Assembly (NCBI GenBank): GCA_035493835.1
Contig: DATJHO010000064.1
Span: forward strand, 11,635-75,634
Direction: 5' to 3'
Source of the DNA: DASZTU01 sp035493835
GTDB taxonomy: Bacteria > Pseudomonadota > Alphaproteobacteria > Rhizobiales > Devosiaceae
Length of the DNA stretch: 64,000 bases
In this document: one piece after another, positions 24,378 through 38,019 of the stretch
Layout of the letters: each line of letters begins with the position of its first letter
Position numbering within the stretch: the first letter of the stretch is position 1
The notes under the pieces: model-generated
Seen by the model: only the letters and a program-made list of their open reading frames with translations
Told to the model about the DNA's origin: nothing
The model's database searches: none
Program-made: the position numbers and the translations under genes

Positions 24378-25400
24378 CTACCAGTCGAGCACGATCTTGC
24401 CGGCTTCACCGGCAGCCGCTTCTTCGAACGCCCGAGCGTAATCGTCGGCCGGCTGGCGGCCGGTGATTACCTTGCGGACGTCAAGACCGCTCTCCAGCAT
24501 GGCTAGCATCTTGTGCCAGGTCTCGAACATTTCGCGGCCGTAGATTCCCTTCAGCGTGATCATGCGGAAGACGATCTTCCCCAGATCGAACGGAAAGGGG
24601 CGCGCCGGAATGCCGAGCAGCGCGATGCGGCCACCCATCACCATGTGGTCGATCATCTGGTCGAGCGCGGCCGGGGCGCCGCTCATTTCGAGGCCGACAT
24701 CGAACCCCTCGCGCATGCCGAGCTTTTCCATCGCGGCGCGAAGGTCCTCGGTCGCAACGTTCACCGGCACCACATCGGCAACCTCGGTCGCGAGCGCCAG
24801 GCGCTTGGGGTTGACGTCGGTGATGACCACGTACCGCGCGCCGACATGGCGGGCAACCGCCGCACTCATGATGCCGATCGGCCCGGCGCCGGTAATGAGC
24901 ACGTCCTCGCCAACGATGTCGAAGGAGAGCGCTGTATGGACGGCGTTGCCGAGCGGATCGAGGATGGCGCCAATCTCATCATCGACGCTGTCGGGCAGCG
25001 GCACGATGTTGAACGCCGGTATCTTGGCATATTCGGCAAAGGCCCCGGGAAGGTTTACCCCGATGCCCTTGGTGTCGGGGTCGAGGTGATATTTTCCGGC
25101 GCGGGAAGCGCGGCTCTTCTGGCCCACGACGTGCCCTTCGCCGGAGACGCGCTGCCCGATGGCAAGGTTTTTCACATTGCTGCCGAGCGCCGCGATCTCG
25201 CCGGCATATTCGTGGCCGGTGATCATCGGCACGGGGATGGTTCTCGCCGCCCATTCGTCCCAGTTGTAGATGTGGACGTCGGTGCCGCAGATGCCGGTCT
25301 TGTGGATCTTGACCAGCACGTCATCCGGCCCGATCTCGGGCACCGGCCGCTCCTCCATCCAGATGCCGCGTTCGGCCCGGGCCTTAACAAGCGCCTTCAT
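24378..25400 (-). CDS. tdh: L-threonine 3-dehydrogenase
   Basis: 340 residues, a medium-chain NAD-dependent dehydrogenase that oxidises threonine to 2-amino-3-ketobutyrate. The catalytic-zinc motif GICGTDVHIYNWDEWA lies at residues 37-52, GHEYAG near 65, and the Rossmann glycine motif ITGAGPIGIMSAAVARH near 170. The segment GEGHVVGQKSRASRAGKYHLD holds none of the four cysteines that bind the structural zinc in the E. coli enzyme. From memory the same loss occurs in other Hyphomicrobiales. It lies one base after kbl in the same operon, giving the threonine-to-glycine route. Confidence 0.93.
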   Translation of the reverse strand: MKALVKARAERGIWMEERPVPEIGPDDVLVKIHKTGICGTDVHIYNWDEWAARTIPVPMITGHEYAGEIAALGSNVKNLAIGQRVSGEGHVVGQKSRASRAGKYHLDPDTKGIGVNLPGAFAEYAKIPAFNIVPLPDSVDDEIGAILDPLGNAVHTALSFDIVGEDVLITGAGPIGIMSAAVARHVGARYVVITDVNPKRLALATEVADVVPVNVATEDLRAAMEKLGMREGFDVGLEMSGAPAALDQMIDHMVMGGRIALLGIPARPFPFDLGKIVFRMITLKGIYGREMFETWHKMLAMLESGLDVRKVITGRQPADDYARAFEEAAAGEAGKIVLDW

Positions 25401-25401
25401 C

Positions 25402-26604
25402 TCAGATCACTCCCAACTGCTTGCCTGCGTCTTTGAACGCATCGATAGCCGTGGTGATGTCGGCATCATCGAGGCCGGCCGACATTTGCGTGCGGATGCG
25501 CGCCTTACCCTTGGGTACCACGGGAAAAAAGAACCCGGCGACATAGACGCCGCGTTCGCCGAGCGCCTTGGCCATCTCCTGCGCCAGCACCGCCTCGCCC
25601 AGCATCACCGGAATGATCGGCGTTTCGCCCGGGAGCAGGTTGAAGCCGGCACCCGCAAGCCCGTCGCGAAAACGGCGCGTATGGTGCATCAGCCTTGCCC
25701 TGAGATGGTCGGCCTCTTCTGCGATTTCGATTGCCTTGAGCGATCCGGCGACGACCGCCGGGGCGAGACTGTTAGAGAAGAGATAGGGGCGGGCGCGCTG
25801 CCGCAGCATATCGATGATCGGCTGGGCCGCGGCCACGAAGCCGCCCATGGCGCCGCCAAGCGTTTTCCCGAAGGTGCCGGTCACAATGTCGACGCCATCG
25901 CCCACGCCGGTCAGAGCGGGCGTGCCGCGGCCCTTTTCGCCCAGATGCCCGGTGGCGTGGCAATCATCGACGGCGACGATCGCGCCATAACGCTCGGCCA
26001 GCGCGCAGATATCCTTGAGATTGGCCACGTGCCCATCCATCGAGAACACGCCATCGGTCGCAATCAGCTTGAAGCGCTTGCCGTCGGCCTCGGCCTGCTT
26101 GAGCTGCGCCTCGAGGTCGTTCATGTCGCTTTGGGCGTAGCGGTAGCGCGCCGCCTTGCTGAGCCGGATGCCGTCGATCAGCGAGGCGTGGTTGAGGGCA
26201 TCGGAGATGATGGCGTCCTCCGGCCCCAGCAGGGCCTCGAACAGCCCGCCATTGGCATCGAAACAGGCGGCAAAGAGGACGGCGTCGTCCTTGCCGAGAT
26301 AGCTGGCGACGGCCCGCTCGAGTTCGCGGTGCAGCGTCTGCTGGCCGCAGATGAAGCGGACGGAGGCCATGCCGAACCCGTACTGGTCGAGCGCGGCAGC
26401 GGCAGCGGAGCGGATTTCGGCATTGTTGGCGAGGCCAAGATAGTTGTTGGCGCACAGGTTGATCATGCGGCGCTCGCCCTGCTCGGTGCGGACGCCGATC
26501 CTGCCGCCTTGCGGGCCTGTGATCTCGCGCTCGCGCTTATAGAGCCCGCTCCGCTCGATCTCGCCGAGCATGTCCCCCAAATGGCTCAAGAACTCCGCAT
26601 TCAT
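25402..26604 (-). CDS. kbl: 2-amino-3-ketobutyrate CoA ligase (glycine C-acetyltransferase)
   Basis: 400-residue PLP enzyme of the alpha-oxoamine synthase family. It splits 2-amino-3-ketobutyrate with CoA to glycine and acetyl-CoA. Diagnostic segments are NLCANNYLGLANN near residue 50, DGVFSMDGHVANLKDI near 195, DDCHATGHLGEKGRGT near 220, and the PLP lysine in TGTFGKTLGGAMGGF near 245. The start MNAEFLSHLG has a perfect GGAGG site. It is the first gene of the kbl-tdh operon. Confidence 0.95.
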   Translation of the reverse strand: MNAEFLSHLGDMLGEIERSGLYKREREITGPQGGRIGVRTEQGERRMINLCANNYLGLANNAEIRSAAAAALDQYGFGMASVRFICGQQTLHRELERAVASYLGKDDAVLFAACFDANGGLFEALLGPEDAIISDALNHASLIDGIRLSKAARYRYAQSDMNDLEAQLKQAEADGKRFKLIATDGVFSMDGHVANLKDICALAERYGAIVAVDDCHATGHLGEKGRGTPALTGVGDGVDIVTGTFGKTLGGAMGGFVAAAQPIIDMLRQRARPYLFSNSLAPAVVAGSLKAIEIAEEADHLRARLMHHTRRFRDGLAGAGFNLLPGETPIIPVMLGEAVLAQEMAKALGERGVYVAGFFFPVVPKGKARIRTQMSAGLDDADITTAIDAFKDAGKQLGVI

Positions 26605-26660
26605 CGCAACCTCCTCCCGTTGGAAACAAACCCTAACATGGAAGCTGGGTTTGGGACCAA

Positions 26661-26810
26661 GGCCCCTCACGAGGTGTTGGGAGAGGCAAGACCCAGATCG
26701 CGGCCAAGGCCCCCTCACCCCGTCCTACTGGACGGACCTCTCCCCCAAGGGAGAGGAAGGCGAGGCCGTGCCACAGAGCCTCTCTTGGGAGAGGGTAGAG
26801 TGAGGGGGCC
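26661..26810. repeat. Palindromic intergenic repeat upstream of kbl
   Basis: Arms GGCCCCTCACGAGG and AGTGAGGGGGCC bracket internal inverted repeats (ACCTCTCCCCCAAGGGAGAGG, CCTCTCTTGGGAGAGGG). It lies between the MFS transporter stop and the kbl start, where it may attenuate read-through or stabilise mRNA ends. Confidence 0.55.
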
Positions 26811-26840
26811 TTCACCACGAGCGCCCCCAAAACCCAGCCC

Positions 26841-28286
26841 CTACGCCGCTTTCCGCCGCTCATGCCCGCTCACCTGCTTGCCATCCTCGGGCTTGAGCAG
26901 CAGGAACCCCGGCACCGAAAGCAGCGGAATGAGCCCCGAAATCAGAAACACCAGGTGAAAACGCTCGGGCGTCAGCGCGCCACCATCCTGGGAGACGAGT
27001 CCCAGCAGCATGGCGGCGATGGAGACGCCAAGACTGACGCTCAACTGCTGCAGCACCCCGCCCACGCTCGTCGCCTTGCTGAGCATGCTGGAGTTGATCT
27101 CCGAATAGGACAGCGTGTTCGAGGTCATGAACTGCGTGCCGCGCGCCAGGCCGAAGATGAAGACATAGACGATGATCAGCCAGTGCGGGGTCGTGGGGTT
27201 GATCAGCGAAAAGCCGGCGAGAATGATGGCGCCGGCCACTGCGCTCCAGGTCAGCAGGCGGTCGAAGCCGAACAGGCGCAGCGAGCGGCTCGACAGCGGG
27301 CGCAACGCGAGCGCGCTCAGCGCGCTGGCGAAGGTCAGCGACCCCGAAAGGATAGGGCTGAAGCCAAAACCCACCTGCAGCATCAGCGGCAGCAGGAAAG
27401 GCGTGCCGTTGAGCCCGATGCGGCAGAGCCCACCCGCCACTGTCCCGACGCGGAAGCAGCGATCGCGGAACAGCGAAAAATCCACCGCCGGCGCGGTCGC
27501 CCGCCGCGCGTAAAAGAAGAAGGCGACGAGCAGCGCGAGCGCCAGCGCAATCACCGCGACGATGGCGGCAACCGGAATGGTCGGGCGCCCCACATTCTCG
27601 ATCCCGTATTCGAGCACGCAAAAGCCGATACCGACCATGAGGAAACCAGGGAAATCGAATTTCACCGCCCCGTCGCCCTTGGTGTTCTCGATGAAACGCA
27701 GCGCCATCGCCATGCCGATGAGGCCGAACGGCACATTGACGTAAAAGATCCAGCGCCAGGAAAGATAGGTGGTGAGAAAGCCGCCCAGCACCGGCCCGAT
27801 CAGCGGCCCGACGATTGCCGGCAGCGTCATATAGGTCATGGCGGTGACGAGCTGGCTGCGCGGAAAGCTGCGGATCAGGATCAGGCGGCCGACCGGGGTC
27901 ATCATCGCGCCCCCGATGCCCTGCAGGGCGCGGGTTGCGATCAGCATCGGAAAATTGACGGCGACCCCACAAAGCACCGAGCCGATCGTAAACACCAGCA
28001 GCGCCAGCGCGAAGACGCGACCCGCCCCGTGGCGGTCAGCGAACCAGCCGCTCACCGGAATGAACATCGCCAGCGCCAGCACATAGGTGGTGACCGCCAA
28101 ATTCATGCTGAGCGGGGTGGTGGCGAGGCTCCTGGCCATATCCGGCACGGCCGTGACGATGATCGTCTGGTCGAGCTGCTCCATCAGGAAGGCGACGGCA
28201 ACGATCGCGGGAATGATGAGGCGCAGACGAGGATTACGTTCGGTGACGAAGGCCGGCGCCTCCACCACGCTTTCCGGGGACGACAT
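26841..28286 (-). CDS. DHA2-type major facilitator multidrug transporter (EmrB/QacA-like)
   Basis: 481 residues with about 14 hydrophobic segments, the hallmark of the DHA2 group. Helix 1 carries the conserved LMEQLDQTIIVTAVPDMA motif. Motif A reads GWFADRHGAGRVFALALLVF near residue 95, and motif C-like PLIGPVLGGFL lies near 160. Drug:H+ antiport across the inner membrane is the family function; the substrate is unknown. No membrane-fusion partner is adjacent. The start MSSPESVVEAP at 28286 is the natural N-terminus; longer readings run into the upstream repeat. Confidence 0.88.
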   Translation of the reverse strand: MSSPESVVEAPAFVTERNPRLRLIIPAIVAVAFLMEQLDQTIIVTAVPDMARSLATTPLSMNLAVTTYVLALAMFIPVSGWFADRHGAGRVFALALLVFTIGSVLCGVAVNFPMLIATRALQGIGGAMMTPVGRLILIRSFPRSQLVTAMTYMTLPAIVGPLIGPVLGGFLTTYLSWRWIFYVNVPFGLIGMAMALRFIENTKGDGAVKFDFPGFLMVGIGFCVLEYGIENVGRPTIPVAAIVAVIALALALLVAFFFYARRATAPAVDFSLFRDRCFRVGTVAGGLCRIGLNGTPFLLPLMLQVGFGFSPILSGSLTFASALSALALRPLSSRSLRLFGFDRLLTWSAVAGAIILAGFSLINPTTPHWLIIVYVFIFGLARGTQFMTSNTLSYSEINSSMLSKATSVGGVLQQLSVSLGVSIAAMLLGLVSQDGGALTPERFHLVFLISGLIPLLSVPGFLLLKPEDGKQVSGHERRKAA

Positions 28287-28415
28287 TTGGCAAGTAACCT
28301 TTTCGCGGAGGAGCGCCGCTGTCGTCGATATCTGCCGCTCCGCCTTAAGCGTCAAACAGAAAGTGGCAAAATCGGGGTGGCAATTTGCGGCCGATGCCCG
28401 GAACGGGCCTGGCGG

Positions 28416-28530
28416 CAACAACCCCCACCCAGCTGCCGCCACCCTCCCCTCAAGGGGGAGGGACGATGGGCCGGCGGCCCCTTCGTCTCCCTCCCCCTTG
28501 AGGGGAGGGATCAAGGGTGGGGGTTGTTGT
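28416..28530. repeat. Palindromic intergenic repeat, family A (CTCCCCTCAAGGGGGAG type)
   Basis: A 115-base imperfect palindrome. CAACAACCCCCACCC and GGGTGGGGGTTGTTG form the outer arms. CCTCCCCTCAAGGGGGAGGG and CCCTCCCCCTTGAGGGGAGG form the inner arms. GCTGCCGCCAC lies at the left end as in other copies. It fills the gap between the hydrolase and MFS genes. Confidence 0.7.
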
Positions 28531-28573
28531 CCGCAGCGCTGCACCTGGCCACGGCAAGCGCCGACATTTTGCC

Positions 28574-29539
28574 CTACCCCGACGGGTTCGTGATGAACGC
28601 GTCGAACGCTGCCAGTACCTGTTCGCGGATGGTATTGGCTTCCATGAACAGTTCATGCCGCGCCGCGGGGATGACGATATGCCGGCCGGTGCGCATCCTG
28701 AGCCCGAGCTGTTCGGTCGCGGAGGTTGAAACCACCTCGTCGCGGGCTGCCGCCAGCATCAGCACCGGCGCCTTGACGGTCGTGGGAAAATCGTCGCCGG
28801 TGGCGATCGCCATGGCCCGCATCGCCGCTGCCGACCAGCGGATGGTGGGCGAACTGATGGTCAGGGCCGGCCGTGCCTTCAGCACCTCGACCGAGCGCAT
28901 GTAGCGGGTGCGGTCCGAGGTCAGCGGATTGCCGCCAAACGTCCGCTCCGACGGCGCCCGGTCGCTTTTGCGCGCCACCGGCACCTTGCCCAGGCCCAAA
29001 AAGCTCAGCGTCTCGCACAGACGCGCCATGCCGGCCATGCTGAACGGCTGCCGGTCGAGCGCCACCATCGGCGCTGATACGAGGATGCGCTCGAACATCA
29101 AGCGGTCGCGCCCGGCCGCAAACAGCGATACCAGCCCGCCCATGGAGTGGCCGACGAGATAGAAAGGCGGGGGGCAGTCGGGCAGCAGGATCTCCCCGTG
29201 AAAATCCGAAAGGTCGGTCCAGTAGTCGTCAAAGCTTTCGACGAACCCGAGCCGCGGATTGCCCATCAGCCGGTCCGATCCCCCCTGCCCGCGCCAATCG
29301 AACGTCGCCACCTGAAAGCCGCGGCGTTGAAAATCGGCGATGGTCTCGAAGTACTTTTCGATGAACTCGGTCCGCCCCTGCACGAGGCAAATCGTGCCCC
29401 TGTGCGCCCCGTCCGTACGCGGAAACAGGGCATAGCGCAGGCGCACTTTGTCGCTGGTGACGAAGAAGCCGGCCTGCGCCCCTTCCGGCACCGGATTGGA
29501 CGGCACGTTGACCAGCGACGGTTCGGCGGATTCGTTCAT
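28574..29539 (-). CDS. Alpha/beta-hydrolase, lysophospholipase/monoacylglycerol-lipase type
   Basis: 321 residues. The nucleophile elbow GHSMGGLVS (serine near residue 123) follows DWRGQGGSDR near 83. The acid and histidine are expected in APVLMLAAARDEVVS and PAARHELFME near the C-terminus. The family (PldB/Hydrolase_4) hydrolyses lysophospholipids or monoacylglycerols. No signal peptide is present. The start MNESAEPSL at 29539 has GAGGGGGAA upstream; the longer reading enters non-coding sequence. Confidence 0.82.
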   Translation of the reverse strand: MNESAEPSLVNVPSNPVPEGAQAGFFVTSDKVRLRYALFPRTDGAHRGTICLVQGRTEFIEKYFETIADFQRRGFQVATFDWRGQGGSDRLMGNPRLGFVESFDDYWTDLSDFHGEILLPDCPPPFYLVGHSMGGLVSLFAAGRDRLMFERILVSAPMVALDRQPFSMAGMARLCETLSFLGLGKVPVARKSDRAPSERTFGGNPLTSDRTRYMRSVEVLKARPALTISSPTIRWSAAAMRAMAIATGDDFPTTVKAPVLMLAAARDEVVSTSATEQLGLRMRTGRHIVIPAARHELFMEANTIREQVLAAFDAFITNPSG

Positions 29540-29803
29540 GACGGTTCCCCCTCTTCCCACCAGCCATAGAATCGCCGGCGCGCCGCGGCAATGGCCAATG
29601 AGGCCCCGTCCAAAACAGGAAAGCCAGCCTCCGTTCGGAGCGCTGGCTTCGCTGCGATGCCGCCGCGCGGGGGGCGGATAACGGCGGCACTGGCTGTGCA
29701 TCCCGTTGACGCGATCAGACGCAACGCACGTTCTCCTTTTAGGAGCCTCCTCCTGAACCCCGCCCGAGCACGCCGTTCAGCCTCCGTTCATCGGCAGGCG
29801 GGG
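29540..29803. other. Intergenic region between divergent hydrolase and hsp20 genes
   Basis: About 260 bases with no convincing gene. It holds a hairpin (AAAGCCAGCCTCC...GGAGCGCTGGCTT, about 29621-29648) and an ordinary promoter region for the two divergent genes. Nothing else is recognisable. Confidence 0.4.
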
Positions 29804-29830
29804 CTTGAAGCGTCTGTTTTGGCACCTAAG
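29804..29830 (+). promoter_or_regulatory. Candidate heat-shock (RpoH) promoter for hsp20
   Basis: CTTGAAG (29804-29810) matches the alphaproteobacterial sigma-32 -35 element. CACCTAAG (29823-29830) stands 12 bases downstream as a weaker -10. Position, about 115 bases before the hsp20 start, leaves room for the structured leader. Confidence 0.4.
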
Positions 29831-29841
29831 TAGAAGACGTT

Positions 29842-29945
29842 CGCCGGATGATCCGGGGACCGGTGCCCGAGCTGTCGCATTCGCCTTTGGAAGGGAATGC
29901 CCAGGGGTGCCGCACCACACGTTGCTTTACGGAGAATGTGACATG
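29842..29945 (+). promoter_or_regulatory. ROSE-like RNA thermometer in the hsp20 leader
   Basis: The leader folds into successive hairpins: CCGGATGATCCGG; GCATTCGCCT with AGGGAATGC; GGTGCCGCACC. A final one, ACGTTGCT...AGAATGT (29919-29939), buries the GGAG ribosome site. In the last stem a G of the TTGCT segment is left unpaired opposite the Shine-Dalgarno strand, the hallmark of ROSE thermometers before small heat-shock genes. The loop is TACG-like. Folding was done by eye only. Confidence 0.6.
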
Positions 29946-30404
29946 CAGACCGTCGATTTCACCCCCTTCTATCGTTCCACCGTCGGCTTCGACCGGCTGT
30001 TCTCGCGCCTGGACGGCATCGTCGGCCAGGAGCCCAAGACCTACCCGCCCTACAATATCGAGAAGCTGGGCGATAACGCCTATCGCATCTCGATCGCGGT
30101 CGCCGGCTTTGGCTCCGACGAGATCGGTATTGAGGCCAAGGAAAACAGCCTCACCGTCAAGGGCGCCAAGGCGCCGGAGACCGATGAAAAGGCCCGCCAG
30201 TTCCTTCATCGCGGCATCGCCGAGCGCGCCTTCGAGCTGCGCTTCCAGCTGGCCGAATATGTCGAAGTGAGTGGCGCCAACCTCGAGAACGGCCTTCTCC
30301 ACATCGAGCTGAAGCGCGAACTGCCCGAGAGCAAGAAGGCCCGGACCATCGCCATCAACGGCGCGGCCAAGACCCAAAGCATCGAGGACAAGACCGTCAA
30401 CTGA
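29943..30404 (+). CDS. Small heat-shock protein Hsp20 (alpha-crystallin family)
   Basis: 153 residues, a cytoplasmic ATP-independent holdase. The N-terminal arm (TVDFTPFYRSTVGFDRLF) is followed by the alpha-crystallin domain (about 35-130: YPPYNIEKLGDNAYRISIAV, LTVKGAKAPE) and a C-terminal tail. The IxI-type motif is TIAING, so atypical. FLHRGIAERAFELRFQL and VSGANLENGLLHIELKRELPE are class A rhizobial Hsp20 signatures. Expression is probably controlled by the thermometer-like leader and RpoH. An intrinsic terminator follows. Confidence 0.93.
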   Translation: MQTVDFTPFYRSTVGFDRLFSRLDGIVGQEPKTYPPYNIEKLGDNAYRISIAVAGFGSDEIGIEAKENSLTVKGAKAPETDEKARQFLHRGIAERAFELRFQLAEYVEVSGANLENGLLHIELKRELPESKKARTIAINGAAKTQSIEDKTVN

Positions 30405-30429
30405 TCCGGTTTCGGAGCTTTGCTGTTGG

Positions 30430-30458
30430 GGCGCGGAGGGAAACTTCCGCGCCTTTTG
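30430..30458 (+). terminator. Rho-independent terminator after hsp20
   Basis: GGCGCGGA (30430-30437) pairs with TCCGCGCC (30446-30453), followed by TTTT, 26 bases after the hsp20 stop. Confidence 0.75.
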
Positions 30459-30480
30459 CTTTGCGCCTGCCCCTCCGGCG

Positions 30481-30552
30481 CTCATGGTCAGCCTGTCGAA
30501 CCACCAGGGCTCTGCACCGGGCCCGGCCTCGTCCTTCGACAAGCTCAGGAGG
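30481..30552. repeat. Intergenic repeat, family C (CCTTCGACAAGCTCAGGA type)
   Basis: CTCATGGTCAGCCTGTCGAACCA ends and GTCCTTCGACAAGCTCAGGA match, in inverted orientation, the sequence at about 40518-40599. The pair of inverted GTCGAA words makes a long hairpin. Confidence 0.6.
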
Positions 30553-30608
30553 TCGCGAACGCTTGGGCGAGGGCTGTCGGCGCGGCGTCGGCATTTGCTC
30601 GCCTTCCT

Positions 30609-30725
30609 CCCCACATCGTCATCCCCGGGCTTGACCCGGGGACCCATTCAGCTTCCCCCATACCTCAGGCGGACCTGGCGAGGCATCATGGGTGGCCGGG
30701 TCAAGCCAGGTGGCCGGCGCACCCG
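30609..30725. repeat. Intergenic repeat, family D (TCATCCCCGGGCTTGACCC type), fused to a broken gene
   Basis: Outer arms GTCATCCCCGGGCTTGACCC and GGCCGGGTCAAGCCAGG face each other with about 60 bases between. This is a widespread palindromic type in rhizobial genomes. It provides the last 30 codons and the stop codon of the truncated iminopeptidase frame. Confidence 0.6.
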
Positions 30726-31227
30726 CGCGGAAGCGCGCCCAGTGCTCGGGAAAAAGCGGCGCGAGGTCACGGTAGAGCCAGTCGATTTCGCTCCGCCGCG
30801 TGGTGGTGACGCCGATGCAGACAAGGCCGGCAACGCGCTCAGGGTGGCGCTCGGCATAGGCTAGCGCGAGCGTGGTGCCCCAGGAATGGCCGAGCATCAC
30901 CCATTTTTCCACGGTTAGGTGGCGGCGCAGGATTTCGAGGTCATCCAGCAGGTGCCCGGTGGTGTTGACCGAGAGGTCGGTGGCAAAATCGCCGGCGTGG
31001 GGCGTGCTTTGCCCGCAGCCGCGCTGGTCGAAGAGGATGATGCGGTATTTTTCCGGATCGAAGAACCGGCGCGTGCGGGTGGAGGAACCCGATCCGGGTC
31101 CGCCATGCAGCGCAACCGCCGGAATGCCATCGGGGTTGCCACTCGTTTCCCAGTAGAGGCGGTTGCCGTCGCCGACATCGAGCAGGCCATGGGCGTAGGC
31201 CTCGATTTCCGGGCAGAGCGTGGGCAT
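30619..31227 (-). pseudogene. Proline iminopeptidase gene fragment (3' half lost)
   Basis: 202-codon frame where intact enzymes have about 310-320. Residues 1-170 are normal: GLLDVGDGNRLYWETSGNPDG, the oxyanion HGGPGSGSS, FDQRGCGQSTPH and the nucleophile elbow GHSWGTTLALAYAERHPERV. After FPEHWARFRAGAPA the frame continues as translated repeat DNA (WLDPATHDASPG...) and stops. The catalytic aspartate and histidine of the C-terminal half are therefore absent, so an active hydrolase is not expected. N-terminal release of proline from peptides was the ancestral role. Confidence 0.8.
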
Positions 31228-31304
31228 GGCAACCTCCGTGATGGGCGGTTGCCTCGTAGCACAGCCGATTACGGCTGTGTGAGGGGAGGGTTATCGGCCT
31301 TGGC

Positions 31305-31420
31305 TCCCCCTCCCCTTGCGGGGAGGGGTTGGGGGTGGGAGTTGTTGCCGCAAGCACTGAGCAGGTGGTGAGGAACACTCCCCACCCGGCCGCCGCCACT
31401 CTCCCCTCAAGGGGAGGGAA
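31305..31420. repeat. Palindromic intergenic repeat, family A
   Basis: CTCCCCCTCCCCTTGCGGGG and CTCTCCCCTCAAGGGGAGGG arms are separated by GGGGGTGGGAGTTGTTG and CACTCCCCACCCGGCCGCCGCCA. Same organisation as the copies at 28416, 45391 and 55280. Confidence 0.65.
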
Positions 31421-31447
31421 TGCTGTGGCACAACCTTGCCTAAGCCC

Positions 31448-32866
31448 TCAGCTCGGCAGCACCGTCGCGCCCATCAGCGCCAGGTCGACGGCCTTGGCGG
31501 CCTGCCGGCCTTCGCGGATGGCCCAGACGACGAGGCTCTGGCCGCGGCGCATGTCGCCGCAGGAATAAACCTTCGGCACGCTGGTGGCATATTGCTTCAT
31601 GTTGGCGACGACGTTGCCGCGCTTGTCGAGCTCCACGCCGAGCGCTTTCAGCATGCCCTCCTGCACCGGGCCAAGGAAGCCCATGGCGAGGAGCACGAGG
31701 TCGGCCTTGAGCACAAACTCGCTGCCGGGGATCGGCTGCATCTTGGCATCGAGCCGGATGCAGTGAAGCTCCTTCACCTTGCCGTTCTCGCCCACGAACT
31801 TGGTGGTCGAAATCGCGAAGTCGCGCGTCACGCCCTCTTCCTGCGAGGACGAGGTGCGCATCTTCAGCGGCCAGTTCGGCCAGGTCAGCTCCTTGTTCTC
31901 CTTTTCCGGCGGGGCGGGCATGATCTCGATCTGGGTGACCGAGAGCGCGCCCTGGCGGTTGGAGGTGCCGATGCAGTCCGAGCCGGTGTCGCCGCCGCCG
32001 ATCACCACCACATGCTTGCCCTCGGCAAGGATGGGGGCAACGTTGCCGAGCGGCTCATCGGTGTTGCGGCGGTTCTGCTGGGGCAAAAACTGCATGGCGA
32101 AGTGGATGCCGTCGAGTTCGCGGCCTTCGATCGCGAGATCACGCGGGCGTTCCGCGCCGCCGGCGAGGACCACGGCGTCATAATCGCGCGCCAGATCCTC
32201 GACGGCGAGCTCGATGCCGACATGGACATTGTAGTGGAAGGTCACGCCTTCGGCCTGCATCTGCTCGACGCGGCGGTCGACGTGATGCTTTTCCATCTTG
32301 AAGTCGGGAATGCCGTAGCGGAGGAGGCCGCCGGCCTTGGCATTCTTTTCAAACACGTGGACGTCATGGCCAGCGCGAGCGAGCTGCTGCGCGGCGGCGA
32401 GGCCCGCCGGGCCCGAGCCGACGACGGCGATTTTCTTGCCGGTCTTTTCCGAGTTGATCTGCGGCTTGATCCAGCCGTTTTCCCAACCCTTGTCGACGAT
32501 GGCGCACTCGATCGTCTTGATGCTGACGGGGGTATCCGGAATGTTCAGCGTGCACGCCGCCTCGCACGGGGCGGGGCAGATGCGGCCGGTGAATTCCGGG
32601 AAGTTGTTGGTCGAATGAAGGTTTTTGAGCGCCTTCAGCCAGTCGCCGCGATAGACGAGGTCGTTCCAGTCGGGGATCTGGTTGTTCACCGGACAGCCGG
32701 TATGGCAATACGGCACGCCGCAATCCATGCAGCGCGACGCCTGCTTGCGCGTTCCCTCGTCGCCGAGCGGAATGGTGAACTCGCGATAGTGCTGCAGCCG
32801 GTCGGCGGCCGGTTCATAGTGCCGGTCTTCGCGGTCGAGCTCGAGAAAGCCTGTGATCTTGCCCAT
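31448..32866 (-). CDS. gltD: Glutamate synthase (NADPH) small subunit
   Basis: 472 residues, passing electrons from NADPH through FAD and 4Fe-4S clusters to the large subunit. The N-terminal iron-sulfur cysteines lie in [17 protein letters not shown] (about 43-59) and [13 protein letters not shown] (about 98-110). The FAD dinucleotide motif is [15 protein letters not shown] near 151 and the NADPH motif is [16 protein letters not shown] near 290. It lies 17 bases after gltB in the same operon. Confidence 0.96.
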   Translation of the reverse strand: MGKITGFLELDREDRHYEPAADRLQHYREFTIPLGDEGTRKQASRCMDCGVPYCHTGCPVNNQIPDWNDLVYRGDWLKALKNLHSTNNFPEFTGRICPAPCEAACTLNIPDTPVSIKTIECAIVDKGWENGWIKPQINSEKTGKKIAVVGSGPAGLAAAQQLARAGHDVHVFEKNAKAGGLLRYGIPDFKMEKHHVDRRVEQMQAEGVTFHYNVHVGIELAVEDLARDYDAVVLAGGAERPRDLAIEGRELDGIHFAMQFLPQQNRRNTDEPLGNVAPILAEGKHVVVIGGGDTGSDCIGTSNRQGALSVTQIEIMPAPPEKENKELTWPNWPLKMRTSSSQEEGVTRDFAISTTKFVGENGKVKELHCIRLDAKMQPIPGSEFVLKADLVLLAMGFLGPVQEGMLKALGVELDKRGNVVANMKQYATSVPKVYSCGDMRRGQSLVVWAIREGRQAAKAVDLALMGATVLPS

Positions 32867-32883
32867 GTTCTTGTCTCTTGCTC

Positions 32884-37602
<4,719 letters not shown>

Positions 37603-38019
37603 GTCGCAATCCTTCGTCGCTTTATGCCGGGAAACTCCGGCGGTCACTTCCTTTCGGCGGACAAGCTTTGGCCTCGGGTCGTAGCTGGTACGGCTCGGGG
37701 CGAGCTGCCTATCCTATCCTAATTTGAGGTGGCTCTGCATCCAAATGGCCACCTGTTCGGGCTCCGCGCCCCGCCTTCCCGTTTCCGTTCTCGATGAACG
37801 GGCCAGCCGGACCGGCGTGCCATCCTCTCCCGGGAGACGGGCGGTTGGCTCCACGCAGCGCGAACGCCACGTTAATGGACAACAGTGCTGTCCTATCAAC
37901 ACGAGAATGACAGATATTTAACGATCAAGCAAGCAGCGCCGTGCCACTTTTTTGCCCCGTTGCCGTCAACGTGGGGTCGCCAGCATTAACACCGCCGACC
38001 TCGCCGGTGTACCGCCGGA
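37603..38019. other. Intergenic region upstream of gltB
   Basis: About 417 bases between gltB and the downstream end of the quinoprotein gene. Only short overlapping open frames with no family character are present. It must contain the gltBD promoter. I see no riboswitch, repeat or clear operator. Confidence 0.4.

Noticed and set aside
26862..28904. A 680-codon plus-strand frame opposite the MFS transporter
   Set aside because: Strongly charged, repeat-like translation without motifs; the minus strand has about 14 membrane helices and DHA2 motifs.
37714..37902. 62-codon minus-strand frame upstream of gltB
   Set aside because: No ribosome site, no family resemblance, and an overlapping frame of equal length on the other strand.
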